Shown here piece after piece: positions 19,011 through 27,952 of a DNA stretch of 64,000 nucleotides. The number at the start of each line of letters is the position of its first letter. Position 1 is the stretch's first letter. Origin of the DNA: Pseudoalteromonas piscicida (GTDB lineage Bacteria > Pseudomonadota > Gammaproteobacteria > Enterobacterales > Alteromonadaceae); NCBI RefSeq assembly GCF_000238315.3, contig NZ_CP011925.1, forward strand, positions 1,170,805 through 1,234,804, written 5' to 3'. Under the pieces are notes generated by a model. The model had not been told where the DNA came from. It ran no database searches and worked only from the letters and a program-made list of their open reading frames with translations. The translations under genes were made by a program, and so were the position numbers.

Positions 19011-19760
19011 TTACTCTGCAGCCTGAACTGGAAGCGTTAACATGTCAGGTGCTAACTGCTTACGTGCGATGCGAATGCCTTTATTGATTTGGCTGATGTT
19101 GGTATCTGGTAATGCGTCAAAAGCGTTACTGTCTTTGTTCCAAAAACCAGCTTGGCTGCCATCTTTTGTGACATAAAGCAGCTCAAGACGACCAATTCGT
19201 AGGAAATCTACTTCACGTTCTTGTCCATTCACGTCAAGTAATGAGGTGTAAGCTTCGATAGTACGTCCGTAGTCCACTTCAACTTGGTAAGCTTCAAGTA
19301 CGCGGCGGAACTTTTCGCTTGATGAAATATCAGCTCGGTCCATCAAATTAGTTAACTGAGTAATACGCTCGGCACGCTCTTTGGGAAGGAAAGGCACATC
19401 TAATTCAACGAACTGTTTCAGACCTGTGATCATGCGCATCATGAGAGGTGTGATTTGACGCTCGATCACCGAAACTTGGTCCATAGAGGTGTTAATTGCC
19501 GCCATTTCTTCAAGTTGGTTTTTTATTTGTTTTTCTAATTGAGCGTTGTAAACAGATAGGCCGTCGATTTCTTTGTTCAACGTCTTGAACTTTTGCAAAC
19601 GAGACTGCATATCGTCTGCAATACCATCGATTTTCCCTTGAGACTTTAATGCAGATTCATTGATAGCTGCACTTTTGTCCATCGCTTGATTTAATTCTGT
19701 TGCTCCGGCAGAGGCCGTTGCTAGCATACCTGCTATAAGCAAGTGGTTAACGCACTTCAT
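19011..19760 (-). CDS. DUF3450 periplasmic protein, first gene of TonB2-type operon
   Basis: A 249-residue exported protein: signal peptide (MKCVNHLLIAGMLATASAGA) then a coiled-coil region (about 35-105), and a compact C-terminal part (DFLRIGRLELLYVTKDGSQAGFW) typical of DUF3450. It is invariably found next to ttpC in marine gammaproteobacteria. It probably works with TtpC in the periplasm. I chose the ATG at 19760, with AAGG upstream, over an in-frame GTG 9 bases earlier. It leads the six-gene operon to 14719. Confidence 0.88.
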   Translation of the reverse strand: MKCVNHLLIAGMLATASAGATELNQAMDKSAAINESALKSQGKIDGIADDMQSRLQKFKTLNKEIDGLSVYNAQLEKQIKNQLEEMAAINTSMDQVSVIERQITPLMMRMITGLKQFVELDVPFLPKERAERITQLTNLMDRADISSSEKFRRVLEAYQVEVDYGRTIEAYTSLLDVNGQEREVDFLRIGRLELLYVTKDGSQAGFWNKDSNAFDALPDTNISQINKGIRIARKQLAPDMLTLPVQAAE

Positions 19761-19961
19761 CGCATACACCTTATAAATTATTGCTAGTTGCTAAAAAACT
19801 GGGTGCAGTCTAATTACGAAAAATGACAACCATGTTGCGCAACTAATACACAAATGTGACAGTTGTCATTGAAATTACATTAATCAATTAACTTATTGGT
19901 TTTAATGGGATTTTGTTGGTTAATGAGATGTTGCAGGTGTTTCGTGTCATAAAAGGATCAC

Positions 19962-19990
19962 AAAAAAGCCGCTTTTGTTAAGCGGCTTTT
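19962..19990 (-). terminator. Terminator of the dCache chemoreceptor gene
   Basis: AAAAGCCGCTT (19964-19974) pairs with AAGCGGCTTTT (19980-19990). On the minus strand it ends in a T-run. It lies 20 bases past the chemoreceptor stop. The 19,761-19,960 stretch upstream of DUF3450 carries that operon's promoter, which I could not pinpoint. Confidence 0.9.
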
Positions 19991-20009
19991 AAGCTCTAGT
20001 GAGATGGCG

Positions 20010-21899
20010 TTAGACTCTAAACTTGAGCACCATTTGTTCTAATTCGTCGAACTGTAGTTTCAATGACTTACACTCTTCAAGGGTTGCGGTTAGGTTATTG
20101 CTGCCTTGCAGGCTGAGGTCACTAATATGATGAATGTCGCTATCTAATGTTTGGATAACAGTGTTTTGCTGGTGGGTGGCGCTGGCAACTGCATGGTTAA
20201 CGCCGTCTATGGCATCAATCGAATTGCTCACTTCTTGCATTTTAGTACCTGAAGCATTGGCTCTATCGGCGCTTCTCGCTGAGTCTTCTAAACTCGCTTT
20301 CATTACGGCCACAGCTGAAGCCGAGCCTTGTTGTAGTTGAGCAATAGTGCTTTCGATTTCTTGCGTTGACTCTTGCGTGCGCTGTGCCAATTGCCTTACT
20401 TCATCGGCAACGACAGCGAATCCACGTCCAGCCTCACCTGCCCTAGCGGCTTCAATGGCTGCATTTAATGCCAGTAAGTTGGTTTGTTCGCTAACTCCCT
20501 TAATTACTTCAAGCACTTGCCCTATGCTGCCTGAGAGTTTATCCAATCCATCCAGCGTGTCTTGTGCTTGAGACATTTTTTGTGTCAGTGAAGCGATTTC
20601 TTCGATATTTTGAGTGAGCGAGTGTTGGCTTTCAACAGAAAGCTTGTTGGCGTTACTGGCAAGTTCTGAAGCATGGGTTGCATTGTTTGAGATCTCTTGT
20701 GCACTTGAAGAAAGCTCGTTGATGGCTGTCGCGACGCTATCGGTGCGCTTGGACTGATCTGTATACATAGATAAGGTATCTTGGGTTTGTGCAACCAAAC
20801 TATTCACGACGTTTTCAAGTGTCACCGTGGTATTTTTTACCTGTGTAATTGAGGCATGAATTTTGTCGATAAACTGGTTGAAATAATCGGATAACTCGCC
20901 AAATTCATCTTGATTCTCTACGACTAATCTACGAGTAAGGTCACCTTCACCTTGGGCGATGTCTTTGATGGCTGCGTTGAGATTGTACATTGGGCGCATC
21001 AGATACTTGAGCAATAGTTGTAGCATCACCACAATAGCAATCACGCCAAGTAGCATATAGATAGCAGCCATATTTCTAAAAGAAGATACGGACGAATAGG
21101 CAATTTCTTTATTAATGACAACGCCAAGATACCAGTCGACATTTTTAATGCCTTTCATTTTTACAAATGAAACGAGCTTTTCTGTGCCATCAATTTCAAG
21201 CTCCGTGAAATCCCGGTTTAATGACAGGCGTTTACCAAACAGCTCTGACATCGGCTTGTCATTCAGTTTAGTATCTGGATGACTGAGTATTTTACCGCTT
21301 TCATCAAGTAAAAAACCGTAACCAAACCCTAAAAAGTCAATTTCGTTGATAATTTCTGTGATGGTTGACATGTCTATGTCCCCCCCAGCCACACCTGCAA
21401 ATCGGCCTCCTTGTTTTACCGGTACAACGGCAGAAATAGTGAATTCGTTGGTGGTAACGTCGATATAAGGTGCGGTAAATGCGGTATCTTGTTTTTGCTC
21501 AGCGAGTTTATACCAAGGGCGGCTAGTCGCATCAAAATCAGCAGGAAGTTGGATACTTGGATCGTCCAACACAAATGTACCATCTGGCGTGCCAATAAAA
21601 ACGTTTTTGAAATCCCCTGCAGTGTCAGCGGTTTTTAACCGTCTTCTTATCTGTTCAGTGGAGTCATCAGCTCTATGTCCATCAGCAATCGAGACTACGA
21701 TTTCAAGTCTATCATTGAGCCAATTGGCGATATTCTGTGAAACCGAGCTGGAAATCTCTTGTAAAACTAAGGTAAGCCGAGCTTGAGTTTGGTCTCGCAT
21801 AACGAGAAAGTTGTTTACGGTAAATAAGCCGAGCACAATCACTAACACAAGGGAGGCTGCTACGGTTACTTTGGTGGTGAACTTTAGCGCTTTAAACAT
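20010..21899 (-). CDS. Methyl-accepting chemotaxis protein with dCache sensor
   Basis: A 629-residue chemoreceptor. TM1 lies at about residues 8-30. The periplasmic double-Cache domain (about 35-275) contains SRPWYKLAE, then APYIDVTT and GVAGGDIDM. This R-x-WY...Y...D arrangement resembles the published amino-acid-binding motif of dCache_1 domains, so an amino-acid ligand is plausible. TM2 ([20 protein letters not shown]) is near 280-300, followed by HAMP and the signalling tip [21 protein letters not shown]. The start is set at the second of two adjacent ATGs, 5 bases after AGGA. The longer TTG start is unlikely. Confidence 0.9.
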   Translation of the reverse strand: MFKALKFTTKVTVAASLVLVIVLGLFTVNNFLVMRDQTQARLTLVLQEISSSVSQNIANWLNDRLEIVVSIADGHRADDSTEQIRRRLKTADTAGDFKNVFIGTPDGTFVLDDPSIQLPADFDATSRPWYKLAEQKQDTAFTAPYIDVTTNEFTISAVVPVKQGGRFAGVAGGDIDMSTITEIINEIDFLGFGYGFLLDESGKILSHPDTKLNDKPMSELFGKRLSLNRDFTELEIDGTEKLVSFVKMKGIKNVDWYLGVVINKEIAYSSVSSFRNMAAIYMLLGVIAIVVMLQLLLKYLMRPMYNLNAAIKDIAQGEGDLTRRLVVENQDEFGELSDYFNQFIDKIHASITQVKNTTVTLENVVNSLVAQTQDTLSMYTDQSKRTDSVATAINELSSSAQEISNNATHASELASNANKLSVESQHSLTQNIEEIASLTQKMSQAQDTLDGLDKLSGSIGQVLEVIKGVSEQTNLLALNAAIEAARAGEAGRGFAVVADEVRQLAQRTQESTQEIESTIAQLQQGSASAVAVMKASLEDSARSADRANASGTKMQEVSNSIDAIDGVNHAVASATHQQNTVIQTLDSDIHHISDLSLQGSNNLTATLEECKSLKLQFDELEQMVLKFRV

Positions 21900-22071
21900 C
21901 ATGATCCTGTTGAACTTGTTCTTTTCTTCAGCCAAGCAATAAACTCGTTGGCCGATTGTTATTAATAGACTTAGGAGCTGGATTCCTTTGTAACTATTTT
22001 TATCAAAAACTCAAAGGTTTGTCTTTGATTATCGGCAGGAATTGAGAGAGGTTTAGTGTGAATGTTAGATA

Positions 22072-22093
22072 AAGGTGAGTCTAAGCTCACCTT
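22072..22093 (-). terminator. Hairpin after the GH92/BSP operon
   Basis: AAGGTGAG (22072-22079) and CTCACCTT (22086-22093) flank a 6-base loop just past the protease stop. Only a short T-run follows on the minus strand, so it is a weak terminator candidate. Confidence 0.55.
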
Positions 22094-22096
22094 GCG

Positions 22097-22864
22097 TTAC
22101 AGTAACGACGCTTGATAATGTTGCCAAGCAGTATCTAATTTGACACCTGCTGATTGCTCGAAGTCTTGCCAGTCCCACTTTATGTCGTCATGTGGGTCCA
22201 GCTGAGCATTGATCTCCTGAAGTAGGTCTCGATTACTTTGCTTCGATAACCAATCGATAAAGAAAGCAGTATTTTTATAGCCATCTTTATAGTTGCCACC
22301 AGGCTTTTGGGTGTCATCAGGAATATACCCAGCTTTTAGTCTAACAACATCTGCTATTCCCTCAATGATTGGCCCTATTTCCTTGTAATTATGATCATCT
22401 AGCTGATAAGCATGGGCAATTTCATGATAGAGAATACCGATAAGTTCATCGAATGATTCTGTTTCGCTGTGCGATTTAGAAAAGTTTTCCATGTAGTTTG
22501 CGCTGATATGGATGGTTGCGCCGTTAAAATCGCCCTCTTTATATGCAACCCCTTTTAGGTCTTCAAAGACGATATGGAGTGTAGGTAGTTTAGGCGCCAT
22601 TCTCATATCTTTATACAGTAATCTAGCCACGTTATAACTTATTTGCTCTATTACTTTGTTATCAATTTCTTGCCATGCGAAATGGTTAATTTTAGTTGTT
22701 TTGCTGAGCGAGACGGCTGGCAGGGGAAATTGACGCCATGCTAAGTCTGATTGAAACGCGATCGGTTTTAATCGCGCTGCGGCATTATCGGTGTCATTTG
22801 CAAGTGCGAACGGCGCACTTGCAAATGTAGTCATAGCCGCAAGAAATATTCCTGCTTTAACCAT
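22097..22864 (-). CDS. Secreted BSP-family (basic secretory protein) metalloprotease-like protein
   Basis: A 255-residue exported protein with a signal peptide (about 1-22). The core matches the plant-type basic secretory protein fold: a zinc-binding HEIAH motif (His147-Glu148-His151) in GILYHEIAHAYQ, then GPIIEGIADVVRLKAGY with the third-ligand-type acidic segment. Such proteins are predicted zinc proteases. Its start is fused to the end of the GH92 mannosidase gene (shared position 22864), so it is translated with it. The pair may strip protein and mannan from glycoproteins together. Substrate unknown. Confidence 0.75.
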   Translation of the reverse strand: MVKAGIFLAAMTTFASAPFALANDTDNAAARLKPIAFQSDLAWRQFPLPAVSLSKTTKINHFAWQEIDNKVIEQISYNVARLLYKDMRMAPKLPTLHIVFEDLKGVAYKEGDFNGATIHISANYMENFSKSHSETESFDELIGILYHEIAHAYQLDDHNYKEIGPIIEGIADVVRLKAGYIPDDTQKPGGNYKDGYKNTAFFIDWLSKQSNRDLLQEINAQLDPHDDIKWDWQDFEQSAGVKLDTAWQHYQASLL

Positions 22865-25218
22865 TATTTATACTCCGACAATGAAGGTGGTCTTTGCGTT
22901 TTGGATTGACCCCATGCTTTATTAGGCTTTCTGGACATTTGATACTCCAATGTACCGCCATTCATAATGTCGTTATGTGTGATGTAGCTGCGATTAAGCG
23001 GTTTACCATTCAATTTAACGGATTTGATGTATTTGTTTTTATCACTGAAACCTTTAGCAACGGTTTTAAACGCTTTGCCGTTTGCAAGTTTCAAGGTAAC
23101 TTCTGGCACCTGAGGCGCACCAATCGCGTAGCTTAGGTCGCCTGGCGCAACAGGATAAAAGCCCATCGCTGAGAATATATACCAAGCGGACATCTGACCT
23201 ACATCGTCATTACCTGCAAGGCCATCCGGTTTGTCTGAGCTTAAGGTATCCATGATCTGACGAATGCGCTCTTGGGTTCTCCACGGTTTACCTGCGTAGT
23301 TATATAGATAGGCAATATGATGGCTAGGCTCATTACCATGGGCATAGTTACCAATCAGGCCTGCAATATCTTCGTGCTCTTTGATCATCTCTTCAGAAAG
23401 GTGGGTATCAAACAGTGCATCTAGACGCGCTTCAAATGCATCATCACCACCCATTAATTCAATCAGGCCTGCAACATCGTGCGGTACATAGAAGCTATAT
23501 TGCTTAGCGTTGCCTTCCGTATAAGGCCCCATGTATTTTGCTTCAAATGGGTCAAATTCGGGATCCCAGTTTCCTTTTGAATCTAACCCTTGCATGTAAC
23601 CGGTTTCTTTATTGAACACATTTTTATAGCTCATCGCGCGGCGATAATAGTCTTTCGCTTTGCTGGTATTGCCCATCGCTTCATACATTCTTGCAATGGC
23701 AAAATCATCGTAAGCATATTCAAGAGTGATAGAAATAGATTCAGGAAGTACGTCCATTGGTACATAGCCAAATTTCTTGTATTCAGGGATGGCATCGTAC
23801 ACTGGGTTATTAGCCGTGTTTTCAATCGCTTCTACTGCTAAATTAATATCGTAATCTCTGATCCCTTTTAGATAAGCGTCAGCAATGACTGACACCGCAT
23901 GATAACCAATCATGGTCCATGTCTCGTGGGCATGGAACGACCAAATAGGTAACATTTTTTCATAGCTTTGCTGATAATGTACTAGCATCGATTGGATCAT
24001 GCCGGATACGCGGTCTGGGTCGATATAAGTGAGTAATGGATGTAATGCACGATAGGTATCCCACAACGAGAATAAGGTATAGTGCTCAAAACCTTTGCCG
24101 TCATGAATTTCACCGTCAACGCCTCGATACTGGCCATTGACATCTTGGTAGATATTAGGCGCTTGTAGTGCATGATAAAGCGCAGTGTAGAACTGACGTT
24201 TTTGCGCTTTGGTGCCTTCCACGTCGACTTTATCTAAATAACTTGCCCACTGAGACTTGGCATTAGCGCGAACGGTATCAAAATCCCAATTTGGCACTTC
24301 AGTTTTAAGATTCTCTAATGCATTTTTGCGGCTAACTGCAGAAAGTCCGACTTTAACTAACAGCGGCGTTTTGTCTAGATCATCAAAGCTTGCAACAAAC
24401 TTAACGGCTTTACCTGCTGTCATTTTTACTGCAGTATTCTCAATCGTAGAGTGTTTGCTGTCTTTTCCTAAGCAATTCATACAACGATAACGGTTATTGT
24501 CTAGATTATAAAACTGATAGTCAGCGATAGGTTTTGAGAATTCGATGGCAAAATACATTTGGCGGTTACGCGCCCAGCCATTAGTTGCGCGGTAAGCAAC
24601 CAATGTGGTGTCGTTTATTTTGCGGATGTCGCTCCAAATCACTTTATTCTCAAAGTTATAGATTGCTGAGGTCAAATCAAGCAATACGTGACCTTGCTTT
24701 GCTTTGTTGAAGCTGTATTTATGCATACCCACTCGCGTGGTTGCGGTGACTTCGGCTTTCACACCATAGTCGAGTAAGTCAACGCCATAATAGCCAGGCT
24801 CAGACCATTCTTGGTCATGGGAGAAGCGTGAGCGATACCCTATGTCTGGATTTTCAGCGGTACCGGCATCGAGTTTTACTTCGCCGGTCATTGGCATGAT
24901 CAGCAAGTCACCAAGATCTGAGTGACCAGTACCAGAGAAATGCGTGTGGGAGAAACCAACAATAGTATGGTCGTCATAGTGATAGCCGGCGCAGCGCTTG
25001 TAGATTTCTGGTTGAGGGGAAACACCGCGCATGGGGTTATCTGTATCTGGGCTTAATTGCACCATACCAAATGGCACGACTGCGCCAGGGAATGTGTGGC
25101 CATCACCGCCAGTACCAATGAAGGTATCGACCCACTGTGTATTTGATTCAGTGGCGTGAACTGTTGCGCTTAACAACACACTTTGTGTGATTGCCAACGC
25201 CCAAGTTTTAGCTCGCAT
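22864..25218 (-). CDS. GH92 family alpha-mannosidase, exported
   Basis: A 784-residue glycoside hydrolase family 92 exo-alpha-mannosidase (alpha-1,2 is the commonest activity; calcium-dependent, inverting). A signal peptide (to about residue 22, SATVHA) is followed by the N-terminal beta-sandwich beginning QWVDTFIGTGGDGHTFPGAVVPFGM, then the helical catalytic domain with SLWDTYRALHPLLTY, GLAGNDDVGQMSAWYIFSAMGFYPVAPG and a C-terminal substrate-shaping region. AGGAGAGAG precedes the ATG. A LacI-type palindrome lies at 25245-25258, just upstream, as also found before the mannose transporter. It frees mannose for the adjacent transporter and isomerase. Confidence 0.92.
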   Translation of the reverse strand: MRAKTWALAITQSVLLSATVHATESNTQWVDTFIGTGGDGHTFPGAVVPFGMVQLSPDTDNPMRGVSPQPEIYKRCAGYHYDDHTIVGFSHTHFSGTGHSDLGDLLIMPMTGEVKLDAGTAENPDIGYRSRFSHDQEWSEPGYYGVDLLDYGVKAEVTATTRVGMHKYSFNKAKQGHVLLDLTSAIYNFENKVIWSDIRKINDTTLVAYRATNGWARNRQMYFAIEFSKPIADYQFYNLDNNRYRCMNCLGKDSKHSTIENTAVKMTAGKAVKFVASFDDLDKTPLLVKVGLSAVSRKNALENLKTEVPNWDFDTVRANAKSQWASYLDKVDVEGTKAQKRQFYTALYHALQAPNIYQDVNGQYRGVDGEIHDGKGFEHYTLFSLWDTYRALHPLLTYIDPDRVSGMIQSMLVHYQQSYEKMLPIWSFHAHETWTMIGYHAVSVIADAYLKGIRDYDINLAVEAIENTANNPVYDAIPEYKKFGYVPMDVLPESISITLEYAYDDFAIARMYEAMGNTSKAKDYYRRAMSYKNVFNKETGYMQGLDSKGNWDPEFDPFEAKYMGPYTEGNAKQYSFYVPHDVAGLIELMGGDDAFEARLDALFDTHLSEEMIKEHEDIAGLIGNYAHGNEPSHHIAYLYNYAGKPWRTQERIRQIMDTLSSDKPDGLAGNDDVGQMSAWYIFSAMGFYPVAPGDLSYAIGAPQVPEVTLKLANGKAFKTVAKGFSDKNKYIKSVKLNGKPLNRSYITHNDIMNGGTLEYQMSRKPNKAWGQSKTQRPPSLSEYK

Positions 25219-25244
25219 TACTCTCTCCTAGTTTTTGTTTTGAA

Positions 25245-25258
25245 TTGGAGCGTTCCAA
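25245..25258. promoter_or_regulatory. LacI-type operator upstream of GH92
   Basis: The near-palindrome TTGGAGCGTTCCAA with central CG is typical of LacI-family operators. It lies 27 bases before the GH92 start. A second copy, TTGGATCGTTCCAT, is at 26706-26719. Shared sites imply one mannose-responsive repressor, which is not encoded in this window. Confidence 0.7.
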
Positions 25259-25322
25259 TTTTATTTTATAATACCCTTTATGAATACGTATTCAATACTC
25301 TGCGACGAAAAAATTATGCAAT

Positions 25323-25347
25323 AAAAAAGGCGAGCTATGCTCGCCTT
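25323..25347 (-). terminator. Terminator of the sugar transporter gene
   Basis: AAGGCGAGC (25327-25335) and GCTCGCCTT (25339-25347) form a 9-bp stem. The minus strand continues with six T residues. It separates the transporter from the GH92 promoter. Confidence 0.9.
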
Positions 25348-25363
25348 GTAAACTTTCGTTAAC

Positions 25364-26638
25364 TTAATTCAGTTTTGCTTGCCACTTTTGCGACAGCTTA
25401 ACCACGTTTAATCCGTACCATGCGATGTAGACATAACAAAGCAATGGCACAATAAAGCTGATCTGAATATGGAATTTATCCGCAACCACACCTTGAATGA
25501 GCGGCACAATAGCACCACCGACAATGGCTAAACACAGCCAGCCAGAACCTTTACTGGTTAGTGAGCTCAGGCCTTCAATTGCCATTGAGAAGATTGTAGG
25601 AAACATAATGGAGTTAAACAAGCCAATCGCGAGTACGGCAATCATCGCAATGTTGCCACTGGTACTCATGGTCAATGCCAGTAATAAAATAATAACGACA
25701 GCGTTGAAAGCCACCGCTTTTGAAGGTGCAATAGTCTTTAAGGCAGCAGAGCCGATAAAGCGCCCTACCATAGCACCACCCCAGTAGTACCCGATAAGTT
25801 TTGCCGCGGCATGCTCTTCAAGTCCTGCGATTTCAGGTTCTGCAAAGTAATTTACAAGGAAACTCCCTATCGCAACTTCTGCACCGACATAGCAGAAAAT
25901 AGCTACTACACCCATTACTAAGTGTGGCGCTTCAATCAGGTTATGGTGTTTCGCTTTACAATCTACCGCTTCAGTATGCTCAGCAATGACAGGCAACTTT
26001 AAAAATGCGAATACAACGGCGATAGTTAATAGTGCAGCGGCCAAAATAAGATAAGGTACTTTTACACCCTCTGCGCTTGCCGCAGCTTCAACGGTTAACG
26101 TACCGGCTGAGCCAAACAATAAAAAGCCACCAACGATTGGGCCAATAGTGGTACCTAATGAATTAAGCGCCTGAGCAAGGTTTAAGCGACTTGATGCAGT
26201 GCGAGGATGTCCGAGTGCTGCTACATAAGGATTCGCTGATACTTGCAAAACAGTGATACCAGATGCAAGCACAAAAAGGGCTGAGAGAAAGATCCAATAT
26301 TCGTGAACAACAACGGCAGGATAAAACATGATGCAGCCAAAGGATGCCACGATTAAGCCCGTTAGTACGCCATTTTTATAGCCAAAGCGTTTAACTAAAT
26401 ACCCAGCAGGTAAAGAAATAATAAAGTAGGCACTAAAAAAGCAAAACTGGATCAGCATTGCTTCTGTGTAGTTAAGGTCAAACACGCCTTTTAGACGTGG
26501 GATGAGAACATCGTTTAAAACGGTGATAAATCCCCAAAGGAAAAAAAGCGTTGTCATTGCAATAAGCGGAAGTCGATAATTATTATTCTCGATATTCCCG
26601 CTTGTGACGAAGGTTTGATTTGTATTTATTTCGCTCAC
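25364..26638 (-). CDS. FucP/GluP-family sugar:proton symporter, probable mannose porter
   Basis: A 424-residue MFS sugar permease with about 12 hydrophobic helices. Family marks include LIAMTTLFFLWGFITVLNDVLIPRLK in TM1, QVSANPYVAALG in TM4 and LNLAQALNSLGTTIGP in TM5. These FucP-family proteins import fucose, glucose, N-acetylglucosamine or mannose. Mannose is chosen only because the divergent genes encode a mannose isomerase-type enzyme and a fructokinase, and GH92 is adjacent. The start is GTG with GGAG 8 bases upstream. It is transcribed divergently from manI, with a LacI-type operator between them. Confidence 0.85.
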   Translation of the reverse strand: MSEINTNQTFVTSGNIENNNYRLPLIAMTTLFFLWGFITVLNDVLIPRLKGVFDLNYTEAMLIQFCFFSAYFIISLPAGYLVKRFGYKNGVLTGLIVASFGCIMFYPAVVVHEYWIFLSALFVLASGITVLQVSANPYVAALGHPRTASSRLNLAQALNSLGTTIGPIVGGFLLFGSAGTLTVEAAASAEGVKVPYLILAAALLTIAVVFAFLKLPVIAEHTEAVDCKAKHHNLIEAPHLVMGVVAIFCYVGAEVAIGSFLVNYFAEPEIAGLEEHAAAKLIGYYWGGAMVGRFIGSAALKTIAPSKAVAFNAVVIILLLALTMSTSGNIAMIAVLAIGLFNSIMFPTIFSMAIEGLSSLTSKGSGWLCLAIVGGAIVPLIQGVVADKFHIQISFIVPLLCYVYIAWYGLNVVKLSQKWQAKLN

Positions 26639-26705
26639 AAGTGATACTCCAATCTGTTTTCACCTTGATTCTACACACTGTTACATGAAAATCACAAATG
26701 TTTTG

Positions 26706-26719
26706 TTGGATCGTTCCAT
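26706..26719. promoter_or_regulatory. LacI-type operator in the transporter/isomerase divergent promoter
   Basis: TTGGATCGTTCCAT matches the 25245-25258 site in 12 of 14 positions. It lies between the transporter start (26638) and the isomerase start (26770), where one bound repressor could silence both directions. Confidence 0.7.
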
Positions 26720-26769
26720 GTTTTATCTGCTAAAGTAACGGAAATGTTCAGCAGTAGGTTAAAAGTTAG

Positions 26770-27951
26770 ATGAATTTTAGAACAACGCAATTTTTAGAAG
26801 CACACATTAAAAAGACGCTCAGCTTTTACGCACCAAATTGCGTGGATGAACGTGGTGGCTTTAATCACTTCTTCAGGGATAATGGCGAGATTTATGATGC
26901 GAACACGCGTCACTTAGTATCAAGTACCCGTTTTGTCTTTAACTATGCTATGGCTTATGACTATTTTAAAGAGCCAGCTGACTTAGATAAGGTTAAGCAT
27001 GGTATCGAATATTTAGAAACTGTCCATAGACAAGAAAATGGCGGCTATGCGTGGTTGCTTGAAGGCGAAAATGTTGTAGATGGCACTAACCATTGTTACG
27101 GGCTCGCCTTTGTTTTATTGGCTCATGCCTGTGCGTTGAAGGTTGGTTTATCGGACAGCAAGTCTGCAATTGAGCGAGTATGGCAGCTGTTAGAAGAGAA
27201 ATATTTTGAGCCTGAGTTCGGACTCTATAAAGACGAATTCGATGCAGACTTTAATCAGGCAGATAAGTACCGAGGTCAAAATGCCAATATGCACACCTGC
27301 GAAGCGCTAATAGCTTGCTATGAAGCAACACAGGATGAAAGGTTTTTACAGCGTGCATATTTGCTTGCCGACAATATGGTAAATCGTCAAGCGGCTAAGG
27401 CTGAGGGGCTGATTTGGGAGCACTATGATAGTCAATGGCAAGTCGACCTTGAGTATAACAAAGACGATCCCAAACACTTATTCAGACCTTGGGGGTTTCA
27501 GCCTGGTCATCAAACTGAGTGGTCAAAATTATTATTGCTGATTAACCGCTACATGCCAAAGTCATGGCTTGTGGAAAAAGCCGTGCACTTGTTTGATGAG
27601 TCATTAAAAGCTGCTTGGGATAATGAATTCGGCGGAATTTGCTACGGTTTTGCGCCGGATAAGTCGATTTGTGATGATGACAAGTACTTTTGGGTTCAGG
27701 CTGAGTCATTCGCTGCGGCTGCGCTACTAGCACTTGAAACCGGTGATGAAAAATATTGGCAGTGGTACGACAGAATTTGGCAATATGCTTGGGATAACTT
27801 CGTCGACCATGAATACGGTGCTTGGTATCGTATTTTGAATAACAAGAACGAAAAGTATAGTGATGAAAAAAGTCCGGCGGGCAAGACCGATTATCACACC
27901 ATGGGCGCGTGTTACGAAGTCCTGCGTTCAATGAAGTTAAAAGGCGAATAA
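26770..27951 (+). CDS. AGE-family isomerase, probable mannose isomerase
   Basis: A 393-residue (alpha/alpha)6-barrel enzyme of the N-acylglucosamine 2-epimerase family. Conserved histidine-containing motifs are NANMHTCEALIACYEAT, PWGFQPGHQTEWSKLLL and DYHTMGACYEVLRSM near the C-terminus, positions that hold the catalytic histidines in this family. In this context (mannosidase, sugar porter, fructokinase) the likely reaction is D-mannose to D-fructose, as in ManI/YihS-like enzymes, rather than GlcNAc epimerisation. The next gene starts 1 base after its stop codon. Confidence 0.85.
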   Translation: MNFRTTQFLEAHIKKTLSFYAPNCVDERGGFNHFFRDNGEIYDANTRHLVSSTRFVFNYAMAYDYFKEPADLDKVKHGIEYLETVHRQENGGYAWLLEGENVVDGTNHCYGLAFVLLAHACALKVGLSDSKSAIERVWQLLEEKYFEPEFGLYKDEFDADFNQADKYRGQNANMHTCEALIACYEATQDERFLQRAYLLADNMVNRQAAKAEGLIWEHYDSQWQVDLEYNKDDPKHLFRPWGFQPGHQTEWSKLLLLINRYMPKSWLVEKAVHLFDESLKAAWDNEFGGICYGFAPDKSICDDDKYFWVQAESFAAAALLALETGDEKYWQWYDRIWQYAWDNFVDHEYGAWYRILNNKNEKYSDEKSPAGKTDYHTMGACYEVLRSMKLKGE

Positions 27952-27952
27952 C

